Assembly: GCA_020162035.1 (NCBI GenBank)
Contig: JAIUNM010000027.1
Coordinates: 1-34,655 of the forward strand
Origin: Bacteroidota bacterium
GTDB lineage: Bacteria; Bacteroidota; Bacteroidia; B-17B0; Aurantibacillaceae
Direction of reading: 5' to 3'
Length of the DNA: 34,655 nucleotides
The notes under the pieces were generated by a model. The model made no database searches. It saw only the letters and a list, made by a program, of their open reading frames with translations, and was not told the origin of the DNA. How positions within the stretch are numbered: the first letter of the stretch is position 1; each line of letters begins with the position of its first letter. The position numbers and the translations under genes are program-made. Below are positions 25,273-34,528 of the stretch, piece after piece.

Positions 25273-26130
25273 ATGGGAATCAAAAATACTGAAATAAATA
25301 CAAATTCATATACTGTAAATGGTAAAATTTTATCGTTTAACGAACCAAAAATTATGGGGATAATTAACTTAACCCCAAATAGTTTTTATGATGGTAATAA
25401 ATACAGTACGGTTAAAGATGTTATGCGCGATGTTGAATCTAAAATTGAACAAGGAGCTGATATTATTGATGTTGGCGCCGCATCTACCAAACCTGGAGAA
25501 CCTTTAATTAATTTTGAAGAAGAGTGGCAACGTTTACACACAACCTTAATTGAATTAAAAAAACAATTTCCGAATACATTTATAAGTGTTGATACATACA
25601 ATAGCGAAACCGCCAAGCGCGCAGTTGATTTAGGCGTTGAAATAATTAATGATATTAGTGGGGGTAATTTTGACAATGAAATGTTTAACACCATTTCAAA
25701 ACTAGATGTTATTTATATTTTAATGCACATACAAGGTACACCACAAAACATGCAAGTAAACCCCGAATATATAAATGTGGTTGAAGAAGTATATGCGGTT
25801 TTAAAAAACAAAACATCTCAATTAAAAAATTTAAATTTTAATAAAATAATAATTGACCCCGGTTTTGGTTTTGGTAAAACAATTGAACATAATTTTAAAT
25901 TATTAAAAGAATTACAAAAGTTTAATCCATTGGGTTTTCCTGTTTTGGCGGGTCTTTCAAGAAAAAGCATGATTAATAAAACATTAAACACTAACCCCGT
26001 TACTGCTTTAAACGGTACTGTTTGTTTAAATACAATTGCATTAATAAATGGTGCTAAAATATTAAGAGTGCACGATGTAATGGAAGCCAAACAAATAATC
26101 CAATTATTCTTAAAATATCAAACTGTTTAA
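25273..26130 (+). CDS. folP: Dihydropteroate synthase
   Basis: This 285-residue enzyme condenses p-aminobenzoate with hydroxymethyl-dihydropterin diphosphate in folate synthesis and is the sulfonamide target. Family motifs are in order: MGIINLTPNSFYDG (about 28-41), DIIDVGAASTKPG, SVDTYNSETA, NDISGG, HIQGTPQNMQ, DPGFGFGKT, GLSRKSM and the C-terminal RVHDV. The ATG at 25273 gives a 27-residue leader before the first motif, usual for this phylum, and no nearer ATG exists. Its promoter must lie inside the divergent DUF1599 gene. The DUF4159 gene follows after 20 bp and the DUF5686 gene after a further 11 bp, so the three probably form an operon. Confidence 0.97.
   Translation: MGIKNTEINTNSYTVNGKILSFNEPKIMGIINLTPNSFYDGNKYSTVKDVMRDVESKIEQGADIIDVGAASTKPGEPLINFEEEWQRLHTTLIELKKQFPNTFISVDTYNSETAKRAVDLGVEIINDISGGNFDNEMFNTISKLDVIYILMHIQGTPQNMQVNPEYINVVEEVYAVLKNKTSQLKNLNFNKIIIDPGFGFGKTIEHNFKLLKELQKFNPLGFPVLAGLSRKSMINKTLNTNPVTALNGTVCLNTIALINGAKILRVHDVMEAKQIIQLFLKYQTV
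25281..25288 (-). promoter_or_regulatory. Probable -7 element of the DUF1599 gene, inside folP
   Basis: The minus strand reads TATTTTTG, an exact TAnnTTTG match, 13 bases before the DUF1599 ATG. It lies within the first codons of folP. A TTG at normal spacing is not seen. Confidence 0.35.
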
Positions 26131-26150
26131 TAATTTAATTATTTTTGAAT

Positions 26151-26825
26151 ATGAAAAAATTAGCAGTTTTGTTACTTGCAATTTTAAGTTTAGGTTTTAA
26201 AAGTTATACATCTTATTCCTACCAAATTGGTTTATTAAAATATAACGGTGGAGGCGATTGGTATTCAAATTTAGAAACATCGTTACCTAATTTAATTAAA
26301 TTTTGTAATACGAATTTAAAAACAAATATTAACCCCGAACAAGCCATTGTTGATGTTGGTAGTAAAGACATTTTTAATTATCCATTTATTCATATGACCG
26401 GGCACGGTAATGTTATTTTTTCATCTCAGGAAGCAGAAAATTTAAGAAATTATTTAAGCGCGGGTGGTTTTTTACACATTAGCGATAATTACGGAATGGA
26501 TAAATTTATAAGGCCACAATTAAAAAAAGTGTTTCCTGAATTAGATTTAATAGAAATTCCAAATTCGCATGCTGTTTTTCACCAAAAATTTGAATTTCCA
26601 AATGGATTACCTAAAATACATGAACATGATAAAAAACCACCACAGGCTTTTGGTTTGTTTTTAAAAGGCAAATTAATTTGTTTTTACGACTTTGAATGTG
26701 ACTTAGGTGATGGTTGGGAAAACCCAGAAATACACAACGACAGCGAAGAAGCCAGACAAAAAGCTTTAAAAATGGGGGCTAATTTATTAAGCTATGCTTT
26801 ATTAAATTTTGAAAAGAAAAATTAA
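26151..26825 (+). CDS. Exported DUF4159 protein
   Basis: The ATG at 26151 gives 224 residues with a signal peptide (MKKLAVLLLAILSLGFKSY); a TTG six bases upstream adds only two residues. The mature part matches DUF4159: an N-terminal YQIGLLKYNGGGDWYSN, then YPFIHMTGHGNVIFS, then LRNYLSAGGFLHISDNYG, and the conserved GDGWENPEIHND near the end. The fold is thought to resemble class I glutamine amidotransferase/ThuA-like proteins, but no catalytic cysteine is present. The role is unknown. In Bacteroidota such proteins are often near gliding or moxR/BatA-type genes, which are absent here; instead it sits between folP and a DUF5686 gene. Confidence 0.88.
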   Translation: MKKLAVLLLAILSLGFKSYTSYSYQIGLLKYNGGGDWYSNLETSLPNLIKFCNTNLKTNINPEQAIVDVGSKDIFNYPFIHMTGHGNVIFSSQEAENLRNYLSAGGFLHISDNYGMDKFIRPQLKKVFPELDLIEIPNSHAVFHQKFEFPNGLPKIHEHDKKPPQAFGLFLKGKLICFYDFECDLGDGWENPEIHNDSEEARQKALKMGANLLSYALLNFEKKN

Positions 26826-26836
26826 TTTAACTATTA

Positions 26837-29299
26837 ATGAAAAACCTTAAGCTTTTATTAATCTTTATTTTTTTTGTTGCATTAAATTGTAATTCACAAA
26901 CATTTATTATAAAAGGTAAAACAACAAACAACAACGAAGTGTTACCCTTTGTAACTGTTGTTGTTAAAGGAACATCTCATGGGGTTATAAGTAACGAAGA
27001 CGGAAATTACGAACTCAAATTAAGTAAAGGCACACACACTTTAGTATATCAATATGTTGGTTTTAATAAAACAGAACGCGCCATTCAATTAAACGAAAAC
27101 CAAATTATAAATGTTGATTTAAAATCATCGGGGGTTGCGCTAAACGAAATAATAGTGAAAGCAGGTGAAGACCCCTCGTATCCTATAATTCGCAAAGCTA
27201 TTAAAAAGAAAAAATATTATAACAACTTAGTTAAAGAATACTCTTGCCAAAGTTATATAAAGGGTTTACAAAGGCTAATTAACATGCCCGAAAAATTTAA
27301 AAAATTAATTAAAATTACAAGTGGCGAAAAATTTGATAGTACCTTACTTGGCGTAATCTATTTAAGCGAAAGCGAAAGTTATTACTATTATAAAAAACCT
27401 AATTTTCAAAAAGAAATTATGTATAGTAGTAAAGTTAGCGGAGATAATAAAGCATTTAGTTTTAATCAACTCTCTCAAATGCAATTTAATTTTAATCAAA
27501 ACTTAATTAATATCGGGCAAATAAGCGATAGACCCATTGTTTCTCCTCTTAATAATAATGCGTTTTTATATTATAAATTTTATTTGCTAGATAGTTTGTT
27601 TGAAGATGGGAAAAAAATAAATAAAATTGCTGTTAAACCAAAACGAAGTACCGACCCGTGTTTTAGTGGAATTATTTATATACAAGATAAAACTTGGCGA
27701 TTAACTGGCGCAGACTTAAAACTAACAAAAGACCAAAAAATAAATTATGTTGATACCTTAACTATTAAACAGCTTCATTCGCCTATACTAGGCGATAGTG
27801 TTTGGATGCCAGTTAATCATAATTTTAGTTTTTCTTTTAAGTTTATGGGCATAATTGTGAATGGATATTTTAATGCGTTTGTAAAAAACTATAAATTCAA
27901 TCCTATATTAAACAACAATTTTTTTAATAGTGAGGTTTTAGTAATTCAAGATAGTGCAAACAAAAAAGATTCTACATACTGGTTAAAAAACAGACCAACA
28001 CCTTTAACCAAAGAAGAAATTAAAGACTATAACAAAAAAGATAGCGTAGAAAAAATAAAAAGTACAGATGCGTACAAAGACTCCGTTGATAATAAACACA
28101 ATAAATACCGATTCTCTAATTTTTTCACAGGTTATACCTACCACAAAACAAAAAACAAATTCACAATAAATTTACCAGGAATTATAACTAGCGGCGTTCA
28201 ATACAATACGGTTGAGGGTTTAAACTTAAGCTATCAGTTTAATATTAATAAAACGTATGAAAATTTAAACAGACACAATGTTGATGGTAGAGTAAGATAT
28301 GGTTTTAGTAATTTTTTATGGGGAGGAGAGTTAGGTTATAATTATTATTTCAATCAAAAAAAATTCTCAAGAGTTGGTGTACGTTTAAAATCGATAGCCG
28401 AGCAATACAACCAACAAAATCCTATTGCTCCATTAATTAATTCAGCATATTCTTTACTTGTTAACGAAAATTTTATGAAGTTATTTAAAGAAAGCGGAGC
28501 AGAAATAAATTATTTTACAGAATTAATTAACGGTGTTTATTTATCGGCTAACACCAAGTATGTAGAAAGAGAGGCTTTAAAAAACACAAGCGATGTTTTG
28601 TTTATTGATGATAAAAATAAATTGTTTACAAGCAACGATCCTAGAAATGAAAACAATTTTGATTCAATGTTTGTTACAAACAGAGCCTATACTGCCGATA
28701 TAATGTTATCTATTCGATTTAAACAAAAATACGTAAGCACACCAAAAGAAAAAGTTATTATCGGAAGTAAATATCCACGATTAAGTTTTGGATACAAAAA
28801 AGCATTTCCAATTTTAAACACCATTGCAAATTATGATTTAGCAACAGCAAGTGTTTCTGATGTGATTAATATGGGCTTGTTTGGAAGACTAGGTTTTAAG
28901 GTAAGAGGGGGGGCTTATTTAAATACAGCTAAATTATTTTTTATGGATTTTAAATATTTTTTGGGCAATCAAACTATATTTAACACAAACGATTATTTAA
29001 GCAGCTATAGACTATTGCCTTATTACACATTTAGTGCGGATAAATGGTTTACTGAAGCTCATGCGGAACATCATTTTAACGGGTTTATAATAAATAAAAT
29101 TCCATTGCTTAAAAAATTAAAAGCACAAGAGGTTGTTGGTGCACACTATTTAACTAGTAACAATTTAAAAAATTATTACGAAATTAATTTTGGTATTGAG
29201 AACCTTTTTAGGGTTTTAAGAGTTGATTATGTTATGGGATATGGTATTGGGAGCAACATAAGACATGGCTTTACCATTGGATTAAATACCAGTTTATAA
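26837..29299 (+). CDS. Outer-membrane protein: carboxypeptidase-regulatory-like domain plus DUF5686
   Basis: This 820-residue exported protein has a signal peptide (cleavage near NCNSQ, residue 21). A carboxypeptidase-regulatory-like domain (about 22-110) has GKTTNNNEVLPFVTVVVKG, GVISNEDGNYEL and YQYVGFNKTE, as in the N-termini of SusC/TonB-dependent proteins. The rest matches DUF5686: IIRKAIKKKKYYN, then a long strand-rich region ending RHGFTIGLNTSL, typical of an outer-membrane barrel. There is no TonB plug domain, so it is not a TonB-dependent transporter. The function is unknown. It starts 11 bp after the DUF4159 gene, and its stop codon is interlocked with that of the convergent mgtE gene. 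Confidence 0.9.
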   Translation: MKNLKLLLIFIFFVALNCNSQTFIIKGKTTNNNEVLPFVTVVVKGTSHGVISNEDGNYELKLSKGTHTLVYQYVGFNKTERAIQLNENQIINVDLKSSGVALNEIIVKAGEDPSYPIIRKAIKKKKYYNNLVKEYSCQSYIKGLQRLINMPEKFKKLIKITSGEKFDSTLLGVIYLSESESYYYYKKPNFQKEIMYSSKVSGDNKAFSFNQLSQMQFNFNQNLINIGQISDRPIVSPLNNNAFLYYKFYLLDSLFEDGKKINKIAVKPKRSTDPCFSGIIYIQDKTWRLTGADLKLTKDQKINYVDTLTIKQLHSPILGDSVWMPVNHNFSFSFKFMGIIVNGYFNAFVKNYKFNPILNNNFFNSEVLVIQDSANKKDSTYWLKNRPTPLTKEEIKDYNKKDSVEKIKSTDAYKDSVDNKHNKYRFSNFFTGYTYHKTKNKFTINLPGIITSGVQYNTVEGLNLSYQFNINKTYENLNRHNVDGRVRYGFSNFLWGGELGYNYYFNQKKFSRVGVRLKSIAEQYNQQNPIAPLINSAYSLLVNENFMKLFKESGAEINYFTELINGVYLSANTKYVEREALKNTSDVLFIDDKNKLFTSNDPRNENNFDSMFVTNRAYTADIMLSIRFKQKYVSTPKEKVIIGSKYPRLSFGYKKAFPILNTIANYDLATASVSDVINMGLFGRLGFKVRGGAYLNTAKLFFMDFKYFLGNQTIFNTNDYLSSYRLLPYYTFSADKWFTEAHAEHHFNGFIINKIPLLKKLKAQEVVGAHYLTSNNLKNYYEINFGIENLFRVLRVDYVMGYGIGSNIRHGFTIGLNTSL

Positions 29300-30649
29300 A
29301 AACACACCATACAATAAACGGCCTACCAAAAAATAAATTGTCATTCCAATAATATCGTTTAGGGTTGTTACAAATGGGCCTGTTGCTAATGCTGGATTAA
29401 TTTTAAATTTATTCATTGTTAACGGAACAAATGTTCCTAAAAACGATGCAAAAATAATTACAGTTAATAAAGCAACGCTAACCGTAGCGGCTAATTTCCA
29501 ATCCTCAATAACAGATGCATAAGCCCAAATTAAAACCGAACAAATTATGCCATTTACTAAACCAACACCTAATTCCTTTAATAATTTTGGTCCAATTTTA
29601 TCTCCCAGCAACGTGTTGTTTGCTAAGCCTTGAACAATTATTGCACTACTTTGCACACCAACATTACCGCCCATAGCACCAATTAAAGGAATAAAAAACG
29701 CCATTTCTGGGTGAATTTTTAATTGTTCTTCATAAGTGCCTATTATTCTCGAGCCAATTATTCCGCCGCACATGCCCACTAACAACCAAGGGATACGGGC
29801 TTTTGATAAAACCCATAGTTTATCATTTGTGTCAACATCATCACTAATACCACTCATGCGTTGCAAATTCTCATCGGCTGTTTCTTTAATTACATCAACC
29901 ACATCGTCAATTGTAATTCTTCCAACTAATCGGTTTAATTGATCAACAACTGGTAAAACCACTAAATCATATTTACGCATAAAATCGGCCACCTCTTCAC
30001 TTGTTGCAGAGGTTTTAACAGATTGTATGTTGGGTTCATAAATCTCCTCTACTCTAGCTAATGGATGAGATATAATTAATTTTTTTAAAGAAAGTTCACC
30101 AATTAGCCTATCGTTATTATCAACTACATAAATGGTATATAAAACATCAACACTATCCGTTTGTTTTCTTATTTCTTCAATACAATGGCTTACTGTTTCA
30201 AAAGCGTACACGCTCACCAATTCTTTAGCCATTAAAGACCCCGCAGTTCCTTCTTCGTAATTAATTAATTCGGCAATATCACTTGCTTGTTCAATATCTT
30301 CTATATGAGCTAAAACCTCTTCTTGAATGTTTTCGGGCAATTCCGCTATAACATCGGCAGCATCGTCACTCTCCATGTTATCAATCTGTTCGGCAATTTC
30401 TTTTGAACTAAAGGTTGATAACAACTGCTCGCGTTTATCATCGTCTAACTCTAATAAAACATCTGCCGCTAATTCATCATTTATTAATTCATATAAATAT
30501 GAAGCCTCCTCAACATTAAGTTGATTTATTATAATAGCAATGTCTGGAGCATAAAGTTCGCTTAATTGTTCTTTTATAAACAATTGGTTTTTACTCGCAA
30601 TGGCATCTTGCAGTTTATTTAAATAATCTGTAGTTAATTCAAATTGCAT
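29294..30649 (-). CDS. mgtE: Magnesium transporter MgtE
   Basis: This 451-residue protein has the complete MgtE order: a cytoplasmic MgtE N domain (about 5-125), two CBS domains (about 135-255, with SLKKLIISHP and VGRITIDDVVDVI), a connecting helix, and five membrane helices (about 280-451). The pore segments are intact: FIPLIGAMGGNVGVQSS and NPALATGPFVTTLNDIIG, where the aspartate corresponds to the selectivity-filter aspartate of Thermus MgtE. It acts as a magnesium channel gated by magnesium binding to the N/CBS domains. It overlaps the convergent DUF5686 gene by six bases. No M-box riboswitch is visible upstream. Confidence 0.96.
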   Translation of the reverse strand: MQFELTTDYLNKLQDAIASKNQLFIKEQLSELYAPDIAIIINQLNVEEASYLYELINDELAADVLLELDDDKREQLLSTFSSKEIAEQIDNMESDDAADVIAELPENIQEEVLAHIEDIEQASDIAELINYEEGTAGSLMAKELVSVYAFETVSHCIEEIRKQTDSVDVLYTIYVVDNNDRLIGELSLKKLIISHPLARVEEIYEPNIQSVKTSATSEEVADFMRKYDLVVLPVVDQLNRLVGRITIDDVVDVIKETADENLQRMSGISDDVDTNDKLWVLSKARIPWLLVGMCGGIIGSRIIGTYEEQLKIHPEMAFFIPLIGAMGGNVGVQSSAIIVQGLANNTLLGDKIGPKLLKELGVGLVNGIICSVLIWAYASVIEDWKLAATVSVALLTVIIFASFLGTFVPLTMNKFKINPALATGPFVTTLNDIIGMTIYFLVGRLLYGVFL

Positions 30650-30659
30650 AGTAAGTTTG

Positions 30660-30691
30660 TAAAGGTAAGGAAATTAAGTTTTTCAAAACAA
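30660..30691 (-). promoter_or_regulatory. Probable mgtE promoter
   Basis: On the minus strand TTG (plus-strand 30689-30691), a 21-base spacer and TACCTTTA (30660-30667) give a near match to TTG-N-TAnnTTTG. The ATG of mgtE is 10 bases downstream. Confidence 0.4.
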
Positions 30692-30761
30692 ATTAACATT
30701 AGCTTAATAACAACAAAAAAATTTGCACTTTTGTGTTTTAGAAAAATACATCTAAAAAATT

Positions 30762-31865
30762 ATGCAAATTAAGTATGCAGCCAAACCTAAAGCCTTATTG
30801 GTATTAGAAGACGGCAAAGTGTTTGAAGGAAAAGCCGCCGGAAAAATTGGAACCACAACGGGCGAAATTTGTTTTAATACAGGTATGACGGGTTACCAAG
30901 AAATTTTTACAGATCCATCGTATTACGGCCAAATAATTGTTATGGCCACGCCCCACATTGGTAATTATGGTATAGAAAACGATGAGGTTGAAAGCACCGG
31001 AATTAAAATTGCAGGAATGGTTTGTAAAAAATTTAACAACGGCTATTCTCGTCCACGCGCTCAAAAAGATTTACAAACTTATTTTGAAGAAAACAACATT
31101 GTAAGTATTAGCGATGTTGACACCAGAGCAATTGTTAGGTATATTAGGGATAAAGGCGCAATGAATTGTATAATCTCTTCTGAAACATTAGATGTAGAAG
31201 CATTAAAAGCAAAATTAAAAACAGTGCCAAGCATGGCAGGTTTAGAACTATCAAGCAAGGTAGCCACAAAAACTCCTTATTTTTTTGGAAACGAAAACTC
31301 AAAACACAAAGTAGCTGTAATTGATTTTGGAATTAAAACTAACATTTTACGCTCACTAGCCGAAAGAAATTGTTACCTAAAAGTGTTTCCAATGAACAAT
31401 AAACTAGAAGATGTTTTAGAATACAAACCTAATGGTATAATGTTAAGCAATGGTCCGGGAGACCCTGGTGTAATGCCACAACAAACAGCTTTAGTTAAAG
31501 AACTTGTAAATACAGGATTACCTGTTTTTGGTATTTGTTTAGGACATCAACTACTTGCTCAAAGCCAAGGAATAAGTACTTATAAAATGCACGCGGGCCA
31601 CAGAGGCATTAATCACCCTGTAAAAAATGTAATTACTGGCAAAAGCGAAATAACATCTCAAAACCACGGATTTACAGTTAATGCTGATGATGTAGCAAAA
31701 AATCAAAACATAGAAATTACTCACATTAATTTAAACGATAACACAATAGAAGGAATTAGACTAAAAGGAAAAAATGTTTTTTCGGTGCAATATCACCCCG
31801 AAGCAAATCCTGGACCCTATGATAGTCGATATCTTTTTGATGATTTTGTTGCTAGTTTAAATTAA
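30762..31865 (+). CDS. carA: Carbamoyl-phosphate synthase small subunit
   Basis: This 367-residue glutaminase subunit supplies ammonia to CarB for carbamoyl phosphate, used for pyrimidines and arginine. The N-terminal domain has LEDGKVFEGKAAG, EICFNTGMTGYQEIFTDPSY and ISDVDTRAIVRYIRDKGAM. The class I glutamine amidotransferase domain has nucleophile Cys259 in FGICLGHQLL and the His345/Glu347 pair in VQYHPEANPGP. The length is normal. carB is not adjacent; glmM follows after 50 bp. The upstream gap holds CACTTTTG (30726-30733), a one-base-off -7 element, without a clear TTG. Confidence 0.97.
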   Translation: MQIKYAAKPKALLVLEDGKVFEGKAAGKIGTTTGEICFNTGMTGYQEIFTDPSYYGQIIVMATPHIGNYGIENDEVESTGIKIAGMVCKKFNNGYSRPRAQKDLQTYFEENNIVSISDVDTRAIVRYIRDKGAMNCIISSETLDVEALKAKLKTVPSMAGLELSSKVATKTPYFFGNENSKHKVAVIDFGIKTNILRSLAERNCYLKVFPMNNKLEDVLEYKPNGIMLSNGPGDPGVMPQQTALVKELVNTGLPVFGICLGHQLLAQSQGISTYKMHAGHRGINHPVKNVITGKSEITSQNHGFTVNADDVAKNQNIEITHINLNDNTIEGIRLKGKNVFSVQYHPEANPGPYDSRYLFDDFVASLN

Positions 31866-31915
31866 ACCGATTAATAAAATTTTCATCTAATACTAAATCT
31901 ATAAAATTATAAATT

Positions 31916-33310
31916 GTGACTTTAATAAAGAGTATAAGCGGAATAAGAGGAACTATTGGTGGTGCACCAAATGAAGGATTAACTCCTTTAGATGTTGTAA
32001 AATTTACATCTTCATACGCACAATGGGTAATAAACTCAAACCCAAAAACAAAAAATAAAGTAGTAATAGGTAGAGATGCACGAATTAGTGGTTTTATGGT
32101 AAACCAACTTGTAGTTGGAACATTAATTGGTATGGGTATAGATGTAATTGACCTAGATTTAAGCACAACACCAACTGTAGAAATGGCTGTTGTTGATTAC
32201 AAAGCATCTGGTGGAATTATATTAACTGCTAGCCATAACCCAAAACAATGGAATGCACTAAAACTACTTAACGCAAAAGGAGAGTTTATTAGCGATGCAA
32301 TTGGCAAAGAAATTTTACAACTTGCCGATAATAATCAATTTAATTATGCAGATGTAAACAATTTAGGTACATATACAATAGATAAAAATTATTTACAAAA
32401 ACACATAGATAAAGTTTTAGCCTTACCTTATGTTGACATTGATGCAATTAAGAAAGCTAACTTTAATGTTGTTGTAGATGGTATAAACAGTAGTGGAAGT
32501 TTTGCAGTTCCTCAATTATTAAAAAGTTTAGGTGTAAACAATATAACCTCTATAAACAACGATGTAACAGGAAATTTTGCTCATAACCCCGAGCCTTTAC
32601 CAGAACATTTAATTGATTTAAGTAAAGCAATAATAAAAAACAAAGCTCATCTAGGAATAAGTATAGACCCCGATGTTGATAGATTAGCTTTAGTTTGCGA
32701 AGACGGAGAAATGTTTGGCGAAGAATACACGCTTGTTGCAGTTGCCGATAGCGTTTTACAACATCATAAAAATGGCAATACTGTAAGTAATTTAAGCAGC
32801 ACGCGCGCGTTAAGAGATATTACAGAAAAACAGGGCGGTAAATATTCGGCAAGCGCAGTTGGAGAGGTTAACGTGGTTAACATGATGAAAGAAACAAAAG
32901 CCGTTATTGGTGGTGAAGGAAATGGCGGAATTATTTTGCCAGAATTGCATTACGGGCGCGATGCTTTAGTTGGAATAGCAATATTTTTAACTCATTTAGC
33001 TAAATTTGGAAAATCCATTTCTGTACTAAGAAAAAGTTATCCAAATTATTTTATAAGTAAAAATAAAATAGAATTAACCCCAGAAATTAATGTTGATAAG
33101 GTTTTGCAAGAAATTGAACACAAATATAAAAAACAACCCATTAACACAATTGATGGTGTAAAAATTGAGTTTGATAAAGAATGGGTGCACTTACGTAAAA
33201 GTAATACCGAACCAATTATAAGAATTTATAGCGAAAGCCAAACTCAAACAACAGCCGAAAACCTAGCTAAAAAAATTATTTTAGACATTAAAGAAATAAT
33301 TAAAAATTAG
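31916..33310 (+). CDS. glmM: Phosphoglucosamine mutase
   Basis: This 464-residue alpha-D-phosphohexomutase converts glucosamine-6-phosphate to glucosamine-1-phosphate for UDP-GlcNAc and peptidoglycan. The start is GTG at 31916; the family opening IKSISGIRGTIGG begins four residues later and no ATG is available. The phospho-serine is Ser106 in LTASHNPKQWNALK. The metal loop is DPDVDRLALV, the sugar-binding loop GEGNGGIILP, and the C-terminal phosphate-binding loop RKSNTEPIIRIY. GlmM fits better than phosphomannomutase because Bacteroidota GlmM proteins share this N-terminus, but the substrate is inferred. It is probably co-transcribed with carA or lightly separated from it. Confidence 0.9.
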   Translation: MTLIKSISGIRGTIGGAPNEGLTPLDVVKFTSSYAQWVINSNPKTKNKVVIGRDARISGFMVNQLVVGTLIGMGIDVIDLDLSTTPTVEMAVVDYKASGGIILTASHNPKQWNALKLLNAKGEFISDAIGKEILQLADNNQFNYADVNNLGTYTIDKNYLQKHIDKVLALPYVDIDAIKKANFNVVVDGINSSGSFAVPQLLKSLGVNNITSINNDVTGNFAHNPEPLPEHLIDLSKAIIKNKAHLGISIDPDVDRLALVCEDGEMFGEEYTLVAVADSVLQHHKNGNTVSNLSSTRALRDITEKQGGKYSASAVGEVNVVNMMKETKAVIGGEGNGGIILPELHYGRDALVGIAIFLTHLAKFGKSISVLRKSYPNYFISKNKIELTPEINVDKVLQEIEHKYKKQPINTIDGVKIEFDKEWVHLRKSNTEPIIRIYSESQTQTTAENLAKKIILDIKEIIKN

Positions 33311-33385
33311 TTTTTAAACAACTAATGTTTTATAATATTATTTGAAAAGAACATTTATTGTTTTGTGTAGTTGTACTTTAGTTTA

Positions 33386-34342
33386 ATGTTACAACTTAAA
33401 AATGTTTTTTATAATTACCCTAATCAAAATTATTTTAAAGGAGTTGGCCCAATAAACTTAACGCTTGAAAAGGGCAAGGTTTTAGCAATAGTGGGTAAAA
33501 GCGGAAGCGGTAAAACAAGCTTAATTAAATGTATTTATGGTTTAGTAGATTTAATTGATGGCGAAATTAAATTTAATAACACCCGCGTGTTGGGCCCAGC
33601 GTTTAATTTAATACCTGGTAACGAAAACATGAGTTTGGTTAGCCAAGATTTTTATGTATTAGATAACCACACGGTTGAAGAAAACATTACAGACAAACTA
33701 ATAGGCTATACTAACGAATACAAGCAACAAAGGGTAAATAAATTATTAAAGCTGTTAGATTTACAAGTATTAAAAAACACAAAAGCCCGCTTTCTTTCTA
33801 CGGGACAAAAACAAAGAGTTGCAATTGGGCGCGCACTTGCAATTATACCCCCGTTAATGTTGTTAGACGAGCCCTTTAGTAATTTAGATGCAATACTAAA
33901 CACAAAGCTTTTTGATTTTGTTTTAAAAGAAGTTAAAAAAAATAAAACATCGGTAATATTAATTACACACCAAGCCGAAGAAGCATTAAAGTATGCAGAT
34001 GAAGTTGCTGTTTTAGATAATGGCAAAATAAATCAAATTGGAAATACTTTAGATGTATATTATAACCCTAAAAACACCAAGTTAGCTGGATTATTAGGCG
34101 CATACAGCATACTTAACCCTAATGACATTAAAACCAAATTAAAATCAAAAAAAGTTATTCGCCCAAATCAATTAAAGATAATTAAAAGTGGTGTTGCAGA
34201 TATAGAAGGACAAGTAGAAACCTGTTTTTTTAATGGCAAGTGCTATGAAATATTGATTAACACCATTAGCGACAACCAAATTTTAATTTACCATTCAGCT
34301 GAAACTAAAGAAGGTCATGCAATAAAATTATCATTGGTTTAA
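33386..34342 (+). CDS. ABC transporter ATP-binding protein (PotA/FbpC-like)
   Basis: The ATG at 33386 gives 318 residues (MLQLKNVFYNYPNQN...); the frame also has a TTG at 33371, but the ATG fits the family start. Walker A is GKSGSGKT (37-44), the signature is LSTGQKQRVAIGRA (LSTGQ instead of LSGGQ), Walker B is LMLLDEPFSNLDA, and the H-loop is ILITHQAEEAL. After residue 235 a short TOBE-like domain follows (IRPNQLKIIKSG, then IEGQVETCFFNGKCYEI). This resembles ATPases of iron, sulfate or polyamine importers. No permease or binding-protein gene is nearby, so the substrate is unknown and the partner subunits must be encoded elsewhere. Confidence 0.92.
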   Translation: MLQLKNVFYNYPNQNYFKGVGPINLTLEKGKVLAIVGKSGSGKTSLIKCIYGLVDLIDGEIKFNNTRVLGPAFNLIPGNENMSLVSQDFYVLDNHTVEENITDKLIGYTNEYKQQRVNKLLKLLDLQVLKNTKARFLSTGQKQRVAIGRALAIIPPLMLLDEPFSNLDAILNTKLFDFVLKEVKKNKTSVILITHQAEEALKYADEVAVLDNGKINQIGNTLDVYYNPKNTKLAGLLGAYSILNPNDIKTKLKSKKVIRPNQLKIIKSGVADIEGQVETCFFNGKCYEILINTISDNQILIYHSAETKEGHAIKLSLV

Positions 34343-34474
34343 TTAATAAAGAGAGCTAAACATCTTTCTTTAATGTGTTGTTTGAACTTTTGTTTTTAAT
34401 TATAGAAATGTTGAGCGAGTTATTTAAATAAATTAGAATAGTATAAAAAATAATTCGTGTTAGTTTACTTTAAA

Positions 34475-34509
34475 TAAAAAAGGTGCGCATAAACTGAACA
34501 CCTTTTTTA
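34475..34509. terminator. Bidirectional intrinsic terminator
   Basis: A perfect 11-bp inverted repeat (TAAAAAAGGTG / CACCTTTTTTA) with a 13-base loop lies between the convergent ABC ATPase gene and the secreted protein gene at the right edge. The A and T runs on both sides allow it to work in both directions. The rest of the 186-bp gap shows nothing else I can name. Confidence 0.75.
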
Positions 34510-34528
34510 AAAATTGCTTAAGTCCTAA

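Noticed and set aside
30650..30761. Magnesium riboswitch (M-box) upstream of mgtE
   Set aside because: The gap is only 112 bp, shared with the carA promoter, and shows no multi-helix structure.
31852..32166. Minus-strand 104-residue frame across the carA-glmM junction
   Set aside because: Most of it is antisense to the conserved GlmM N-terminus; no domain or ribosome-binding context supports it.
33371..33385. TTG start for the ABC ATPase
   Set aside because: The ATG at 33386 gives the standard N-terminus directly before the first ATPase strand.
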